A stretch of 64,000 nucleotides of DNA. It comes from Ephemerocybe angulata. Taxonomy: Eukaryota; Basidiomycota; Agaricomycetes; Agaricales; Psathyrellaceae. This document shows, one piece after another, positions 52,354 to 64,000 of this stretch; positions within the stretch are counted from its first letter, which is position 1, and every line of letters starts with the position of its first letter. The position numbers and the translations under genes were made by a program. The notes under the pieces are model-generated. The model did no database searches and was not told the origin of the DNA. It saw nothing but the letters and a program-made list of their open reading frames with translations. The stretch covers positions 682,001 to 746,000 of the forward strand of contig JAACJK010000223.1 in NCBI GenBank assembly GCA_013368325.1. Reading direction: 5' to 3'.

Positions 52354-53503
52354 ATGTGGTTATTCCTCAGAGGTACGTTTGATAGTCCCTCACGTCGCCG
52401 ATCATCGTCTGACGGGATTTGGGCTACAGCCGATCCCAAGAGCTATCCCTTACCAGTGGAGCTCCAGGAGCGCATCTACCGTTACCTTCCACTTCGGGAT
52501 CTTATATCGCTAAGCGCCATCCCGAACCTGAAGGACGACATGGAAAAACACTTGGAAGCGCGCATTTTGAGGCTCCTGGTTTCGTTCAGGTTGAAAGGGA
52601 AGGACACTCTCGATATGATGCGGTCCACAGGCACGGTTGTGTCCGGTTCTGCAGCCTTAGAAATCGTGTCGCCCGGTTCCTGTGAGCCTCGCGATCTGAA
52701 CCTGTACTGTCCAGCGGGTTCGGCACAAGGCGCGATCCGGATGATCCTTGGACTCGACGGCTTCGTAGAATCTCCCTATCCTCTCAAGACCCTCTTAGCT
52801 GAACGCACCCCGTTCAGTAGATTCGAGGTTAACAACGGGATCAAGCGCCTCTACCGGTTTGTCCATCTTCCGTCCTCCAAGGTGGTGACTCTAGCAGAGT
52901 CTATATCGACTTCCTCCGTGGCCCCTGTCCTTTTCTTCCACTCCACTTTGTTGATGAATTATGTATCCGGAAGCGGGGTAGTATCGTTCTATCCTGAACT
53001 CACTTACGATAATCTCGGTGCGTGCGTCTGCTTCTTGTCTTCGTTCGTCCGTCTAACCTATATTAGGTCTTCTGAACTACTCCCAGCACTTTGATGAGCT
53101 CCATAAACCGGGCGTGTTGGATCGCTGGGAGCACGTCGGCATGGACATATGCCATGATTGTCGAGACTGGCATCAAGATCACCCCAGCCTCTCTCCCAGC
53201 GCCCGGAGGGGGATGTGCCAGTGGGCTTACAGGCAAACCAATGACGAGTGGACCGACCGGATGGATTTTCGGACGGGGCAGCGGAAGCGCTTGGGCCCCA
53301 TACTAGCCTGGCGGTTGGGGCATGTGTATAAGGGGAGGAAGGACGTCATGTATCACAAGACCAGCGTCCATCTGGTCCATGAAGAGTGGTTCAAGCTATG
53401 CTTGTACAAGACTGCTGTAGAATGGGTCAGGTACTACGCGCCTATTGACAGCGCGACGGGCGAAATAGATTCGGCCAACTGGAAACGCTCTTTCCCCCAG
53501 TAG
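52354..53503 (+). CDS. F-box/nucleotidyltransferase-like protein, paralogue C
   Basis: Three exons are proposed: a 19-bp first exon (52,354-52,372), then 52,430-53,017 (588 bp) and 53,067-53,503, giving 347 residues. The F-box is YPLPVELQERIYRYLPLRDL. The NTase-like core is TVVSGSAALEIVSPG, then PRDLNLYCPAG. The segment FEVNNGIKRLYRF and LMNYVSGSGVVSFYP follow. The C-terminal domain reads HFDELHKPGVLDRW, the cluster ICHDCRDWHQDH...CQWAYR, then GPILAWRLGH, HLVHEEWF, WVRYYAPID and a terminal WKRSFPQ. The first exon rests only on phase and donor quality. Confidence 0.78.
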
Positions 53504-53904
53504 CTCGGTTCCTCGACGAGTCCGAGTAGGCTTCGAGAAATTATACGTATATTAATAACGACCTACCGCCCTTTCTCCACTCGAGCCTATCTTCCCGCCG
53601 GTTACGTCACAAGCAGTTCCGAGCATGTTCTGGTATAGAGAGAACTGGCGTTAGTTATGTCGCGCTCTGCATATCAGCCGACCGCCGCAACAGCCCCAGC
53701 ATGTGCACCTGCCCGAGGGCGCAAAGGCGTTATTTAAGCGTGTCCACATAGACATGCTTATAATCGATACCACTAAAATTTTCTGCGGTCCCGTAGTCCT
53801 GCACTTGATTTTCCTCGCGTCGTCGCACCGGGAGCTGCACCAACCCCGCCTCTAGGGGTCGTATTCCGGTAGTTCCGTCTCTATTTGCCAACCCACTAGC
53901 CAAG
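53504..53904. other. Gap between paralogues C and D
   Basis: Contains AT-rich TACGTATATTAATA (53,545) and TTATTTAAGC (53,732). A minus-strand frame of 70 codons shows no recognisable domain. Confidence 0.4.
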
Positions 53905-55088
53905 ATGTACTTCTTGTACAGTACGTTGGCACGTTTATTCATGTTCGCATCGTCAGCTCACGTCAACCCCTGCTCCCCTTCTGCTGCTTTCCATCCCATA
54001 TCAACCGTTGGCAAGATGCCCTCAACGAGCCGATCCCTTCCGACATTCAGGATTTGATTCTCCATTATCTTCCTCTTTCGAGTCTTCTTGCCCTTTCCAA
54101 ATTGCCAAAGATGAGGCCAGTCGTCCAAAAACACCTACGCCTGCGGGTAATCAACCTACTTAGGTGTTTTACACCGTCGCCCGACCTTTGCTTGCGGATG
54201 ATGAGACAGACAGGGACGGTGATCTCTGGGTCGTCTGCTTTGAGCGTCGTAGCTCCAGGGGTTTGCTCCCCTCACGACCTTAACCTTTACTGTCCTAAAG
54301 GCTCGGCGAGAAGTGCTATGCAACATCTCCTAGCCCTTCCAGGAGTGAGAAGAGAATCCTTTCCTGCGAGGATGTTCGGCGCGGAGCGGACGCATTTCAG
54401 CAAGCTCGACGTTAATTGCGGGATCCGCAAGATGTACCGGTTTTTCCATGAAGAAACCAATAAGACCATCACCCTCTTTGAATCTATCGACTCCTCTCCC
54501 CTGGTGCCCATATTGTTTTTTCATTCTTCGGTCTTGATGAACTACGTGGACGCCCGAGAGGTGGTATCCTTCTACTCGAGTTTGACCGAGGACTCTATCG
54601 GTGCGTTCAAGGGTTTCACGTGTATTATCGAAACTGACCGCGTTCTGTTGTCTCCAGGGTTGGCCAACGATCATCCGCGCTTCGACCTCATCCATAAGCC
54701 CGGACTCCGCAGTAAATGGCTCGCCAGAGGTGTAGAAACGGGCGCGGACTGCTCCACCTTGCATTCTGTACACGCTGCAGGAACATCGGGAATCAACGTA
54801 GCTACATGCCAGAGGGCATACAGACGCACCGACGATCTATGGATGACCAGACTCGCGTTCGAGGGTGGTACTCGGCGAACCGTTAAGCCTGTGCTGTCTT
54901 GGCAATTGGGTCGTCGAGCAGTGGCTCATGGCAGGGAAGGCTTGCAACCGGGCACGGTCCACGCGTCAGATGACAACTGGCACATGCGAACATTCAAGCG
55001 CGAGGGGTTGTGGGTAGAGTACTACGCCCCTTTGGACCCAACTACGGGCGAAGTTGTTGGCGCATGGTGGAGAAGGTGTTTCCCTTGA
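53905..55088 (+). CDS. F-box/nucleotidyltransferase-like protein, paralogue D
   Basis: Three exons are proposed: 53,905-53,920, 54,016-54,600 (585 bp, as in A and B) and 54,658-55,088, giving 343 residues. F-box: EPIPSDIQDLILHYLPLSSL. Core: TVISGSSALSVVAPG, then PHDLNLYCPKG. DVNCGIRKMYRF and VLMNYVDAREVVSFY follow. C-terminal domain: RFDLIHKPGLRSKW, a reduced DCSTLH...CQRAYR cluster, KPVLSWQLGR, LWVEYYAPLD and a terminal WRRCFP. Exon 1 is inferred from phase and a GTACGT donor. Confidence 0.78.
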
Positions 55089-55412
55089 CCCCTCGGCGCT
55101 CCTAATAGCATCCGCGTCTTGCATGTCTCATGTATAATCCATCAGTTGGTCCACACAGAAACCTTGTAGTCCATTGTTGGCTCAGTCCCTTACGGTGTCC
55201 AGGTCTGCCCAGAGGGCCATTGTTTCATTATCCATGACTCGACCCAAAGTTGACCCAAAGCGCTATGTATACGAATTGCTGCGGCTACTTGGACCCATAC
55301 GAGTTGATCGAAGGCCGACGTGTTCGCAGATCTTTCACACACGAGGTTGCATAAAGCTCGGCCTGTCGCTCTCGACCTAGGACCATACATACAGCCAAGA
55401 TAGTGGCTGCAT
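55089..55412. other. Gap between paralogue D and the ABC transporter; possible edge of the accessory block
   Basis: No gene is recognised. To the left lie the motif-sharing accessory genes, to the right a conserved transporter gene without the motif cluster. Confidence 0.4.
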
Positions 55413-61010
<5,598 letters not shown>

Positions 61011-61024
61011 TGTATCTGCCCCAG

Positions 61025-62170
61025 TTGTGCATTATATATCGATCGTCAATGTCTGCCGCGAGGTGCATTAACAGCGATAATGATCGTCCCTGCAACACTA
61101 TCGCCTGTCATGCATTAGCCTTACCTGTTCCCGTGCCCACCAAAACGGGGCTCGATGCATCATCGTCGAAACGATGCATCAGACATTTTGGCACCTGCGC
61201 CCAGGTCTGCCGCCATCACTCCCGCCTCGACCCACCATTTTGGGAAGTGCGTCCACGACTCGTTGATCTGCTTCGATACCTCCTTCTAGCCTTGGCAGAA
61301 TCTGCCAGGTCAAAAAGAAGCGGATTGGCGTTCCTATCATTGTCAATATGGGACAGGGGCTAGTGCGTACCCAGTCGCGTACTTTGGCGCCCTTCCACTG
61401 ACGGATTTCTCTTCAGGTCCCTGCTCCACGCCACAAGGGGAATTTGTATGTCACGGCGCCGTTATTCGCTTCAATGAGTAAAGAGAATCAGCCAGGAATA
61501 TCCGCATGCGTGCCTAATAAGTCTCTGTATACCTCCTCTGTCCTCGCTGAGCACTGAAAATGGCTTCTTGCAGCTTCACTCGCGATGCATTATTTTTCAT
61601 ACAGCTACCCCCAAGCTACCCCAAGTCTTGATGCATCAAGCCATGGTGATGCATTACTGGTGGACCCAGGCGTGCGGTCACCGAGCCTGCTCGCTTCCGC
61701 TCTCTCAGGGACGGCTCTCGCGCTTTCAATGCATTAATCGAAGTAGTGTTTTTTTATTTCAAGTTTAATGTATTACCTTTTCCACACAGGTTTGAAGACT
61801 GATGCATTACTTTCTCCACACAGGTTTGAAGACTGATGCATTACCTTCTCCACACAGGTTTGAAGACTGATGCATTACCTTCTCCACACAGGTTTGAAGA
61901 CTGATGCATTACGGGCCCTGCAGTCGCCGAGCTCAGGACTCGCTTCTCGCTCCTTCCGGGACGGCTCTCCAGATATTAATGCATTAATTGAAGCATCTAC
62001 CAAGCTTAATGCATTACCTTTTGTACAAAGGTTCGAGGACTGATGCATTACGAGCCCCGCAGTCGCTGATTTCCGCTCTCGCCTCCCAGATCTAATGCAT
62101 CATACGCGGCACGCCTTTCAAGTTGATGCATTATATTCTAGCGCTCTCCTAATAGGTTGCAATGCATTAG
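61025..62170. repeat. TGATGCATTA subterminal repeats with a 34-bp tandem array
   Basis: At least fifteen copies of GATGCATTA or close variants (AATGCATTA, GTGCATTA, GATGCATCA) occur between 61,026 and 62,165, mostly in one orientation. Between about 61,767 and 61,912 a unit of exactly 34 bp (TCCACACAGGTTTGAAGACT plus the repeat) is repeated about four times, with copies of the repeat word starting at 61,801, 61,835, 61,869 and 61,903. Confidence 0.85.
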
Positions 62171-62233
62171 ACACCAGCCTAACAAACGCAGGCGACCGCA
62201 TCACCCTGTCAGAACCCCTTTATTCCAACCTCC

Positions 62234-62943
62234 ATGCCTCTTCGTCGCAAATTGACGGCGCGACAAGACCCAGGGTACTACGAAGTTGACGACTGCTGGG
62301 GAGAACCTGTGAAGGTATGGACTAGCTCGGAGGCGTACTGGAAATGGTTGAAGGAGGAAGATGAGGAAAGTGAAAGGCGGGAGGAGAAGGAACGACAAGA
62401 GAGGGAAGAAAGGCGTGAGCGGGGCGAGTATAGCAGTGCGGAAGACGACGAAAGTGACGACGACAACGACGAGGATGATCGAAGTGACTGGATTTTTCCG
62501 AACACAATCGAGATCGACGACACTGCACCGGCTTGGGAGGGAGCCGATATCACTACGGGGGACATTCGACGTGTGTTGTAAGTTTATGTTCAAAATATTC
62601 ACTGCTCGCCTCAAAATTTATTTATTTCCTTAGAGACCTCATTTCTGACACACTCCCACCAGCCCTTCAATCAGCCCTCCACTGCGGCTTCGACTCACCG
62701 GCCCTTCAAACACCAACCCACCTAAGCACTGCCGCTAAACTCCCCCAAGTCCTCCCACAAGCCATCCGCCCCGCCCGCCCAGCAGCCATCCGCCCCGCCT
62801 CGAGCACTGCAAGTACGTCAAGGTCGGCGAGCAAGAAGCCACACCGAATGGAGCCGCCGAGGAGACAAGGGTTACGGGCACCGGAACTTCTTGTCCGAAC
62901 AGAACGTGCTGTAAAGCTATATCGCATTTGTAAGGCTTCGTGA
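62234..62943 (+). CDS. Uncharacterised charged protein carried in the KDZ element
   Basis: Two exons (62,234-62,577 and 62,634-62,943) join across a 56-bp intron, giving about 217 residues. Residues ~35-85 form a highly charged Glu/Arg-rich, probably coiled-coil stretch (EKERQEREERRERGEYSSAE), then an acidic run. The second exon is proline/alanine-rich and ends basic. No domain is recognised. It lies directly beside the subterminal repeats and is convergent with the transposase, so it may be element cargo or a DNA-binding partner. Confidence 0.55.
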
Positions 62944-63148
62944 ATTCGGGCGCTTAACTGTTCGGTCTTCTTTCGACTTCGGTAATACATCATATTCACG
63001 CTCTCCAAATACCCGATAAAGTGATGCATGAAGTCATGCATTGGATTCAACTCCTCGCATTCAGATGCTTTGTGGATGTGCACGCGGTATCAGACTCGAA
63101 TGCATCACATTCGTTGCATTAAGGATCATGGTAGACTACAGTAAGTAA

Positions 63149-64000
63149 TTACAGGACCATAGCATCAGGGTCTGGACCATTGGAGCCTCCTTCAAGGTTT
63201 GAGGAAGGCCCAGAGTCTAGCTCCAGCCTCTCCTGCTCTCGCCTCTCGTAGTAGAGCTCCAGATTTTCTATTTCCTTCCACGCCGTCTCGATTCCCCGAC
63301 CAACCGACTCCCAAGTATGTTCAAACCGCCGTCGTAGTCCGCTGCAAATGGCCGCCTGACGCATGGAATATGCTCGTAGCCCTTCGCTGTACTCGGCTGG
63401 GATATCGGGAAGCCCATTGGTCTTCGCGTGTAGCTGTCGTGCGGATCCATGCTCGAGCCATTGCTTCTCCCTCCAAAAAAGAAATCTGCGTGTGCGATTC
63501 ATTTCCTCCTTGACAATGTTGATTTCTTCCTTGAACCGACAAGCACGGGCTCGCGATTTAGCCCACTCCACCTTAATGGCTGGGATAATGTAAGTAGATG
63601 GGCTGAGAAATGGGGCAGATTACGTACTTTCCTCCTCCCAGTCTGTCCGATTATCCATCGCAGCGCCGGAGTGTCGCCAGATCCAAGAGAGCGTCCGGTT
63701 TGTCTCGTTCGTTGTTTCGCTGTTCTCGTCCCATTCAATGCGCGCCATAGACCGTATGTCTCTGTCCTCCAATGGAAGGAATATCCTGTCGATCCCTTGC
63801 TTTCCCAAGAATGTTGCGAGAGCGAGAAGCGCGGTGCGTGTCTGCCGATATTCGTCCCTCGCCGAGTTGATTCGTTCTTGGATACTGTCCAAAAGGGTGA
63901 GTGCCTTCGTGTTCGGGCCTTGTCCGCGGATGTGCCGATCCTTAAGGTCCCAAACAGTGGTCCGCCGTTGAAGAAAGCGCCGCAAAGTCGTCAGGGCCTC
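63149..64000 (-). CDS. KDZ transposase, C-terminal part (partial at window end)
   Basis: The minus-strand exon at the window edge reads KDRHIRGQGPNTKALTLLDS, then ...FLPLEDRDIRSMARIEWDEN and RTLSWIWRHSGA. After a short intron (about 63,570-63,635) comes VEWAKSRARACRFKEEINIV, EEMNRTRRFLFWREKQWLEHG and YSEGLRAYSMRQAAICSGLR. This order is typical of the C-terminus of Kyakuja-Dileera-Zisupton transposases that are abundant in Agaricomycetes. The catalytic core lies beyond the window. The stop codon is at 63,149. No lesion is visible in the part seen. Confidence 0.88.

Larger units (their letters stand above)
61011..64000. mobile_element. KDZ-type DNA transposon, left part (continues beyond the window)
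   Basis: Homology to the ABC transporter ends at about 61,010. From there the sequence carries many TGCATTA-type words, then a plus-strand gene (62,234-62,943) and the C-terminal half of a KDZ transposase on the minus strand. The dense short repeats near one end fit the subterminal repeats of Zisupton/KDZ elements. The exact terminal repeat and target duplication cannot be confirmed because the other end is outside the window. Confidence 0.65.

Noticed and set aside
3066..55088. Endogenised giant virus as a firm call
   Set aside because: No capsid, DNA polymerase B, packaging ATPase or late transcription factor was seen; only the regulon and gene mix suggest it.
62278..62565. Serine-rich minus-strand frames
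   Set aside because: They are antisense to the charged coiled-coil part of the 62,234 gene.

Overview
The window looks like a gene-poor to accessory chromosomal region of a mushroom-forming basidiomycete (Agaricomycete). The signs are short GT-AG introns (about 45-110 bp), TATA-box promoters, a Helitron Rep/helicase, a KDZ transposase, a PIF/Harbinger transposon, degenerate polyubiquitin, an ABCC-type transporter and a multi-copy F-box gene family. All names come from reading the protein sequence; no database search was run.

Layout. 1-3,000: no recognised gene; short repeats and a 99-bp duplication. 3,066-7,103: a retropepsin-like ORF (-), an F-box protein (+) and a Pcl-type cyclin (+). 7,389-13,439: a 2,016-residue Helitron-type HUH-Rep plus PIF1 helicase (-), sharing a divergent promoter with a ribonucleotide reductase small-subunit (R2) gene (+, 13,972-15,028). 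15,857-22,785: a decayed polyubiquitin locus (-) split by a MITE-like element, which is itself split by a 4.1-kb Harbinger transposon with intact transposase and partner gene. 22,840-23,630: minisatellite. 24,506-27,250: two F-box/nucleotidyltransferase-like paralogues (-). 28,200-30,954: an uncharacterised basic/acidic gene (-) and an F-box gene (+). 31,000-37,000: mostly decayed duplicated sequence. 37,386-38,453: a Zn(II)2Cys6 regulator with an acidic C-terminus (+). 39,126-41,236: an uncharacterised small gene and another F-box/NTase-like paralogue (-). 41,610-44,748: a ribonucleotide reductase large-subunit (R1) homologue that has lost its catalytic residues. 47,421-52,073: uncharacterised genes and another paralogue. 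52,354-55,088: two more F-box/NTase-like paralogues (+). 55,413-61,010: an ABCC transporter broken inside its second nucleotide-binding domain at the apparent edge of a KDZ transposon, which runs off the right end.

The most interesting point is that many unrelated accessory genes (cyclin, F-box, Rep/helicase, R2, R1, F-box/NTase-like proteins, the 459-residue protein at 50,465) share one promoter design: a TATA box about 30-80 bp before the ATG, and upstream of it clusters of a dyad built from GGTAAG and CTTACC/CTTAGG. This suggests one co-regulated set. Its content (replication helicase, dNTP-synthesis homologues, a cyclin, SCF-type adaptors, a transcription factor) resembles a cell-cycle/DNA-synthesis toolkit carried by a mobile or virus-like element. 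That is inference; the parts are directly visible, the unit is not proven.
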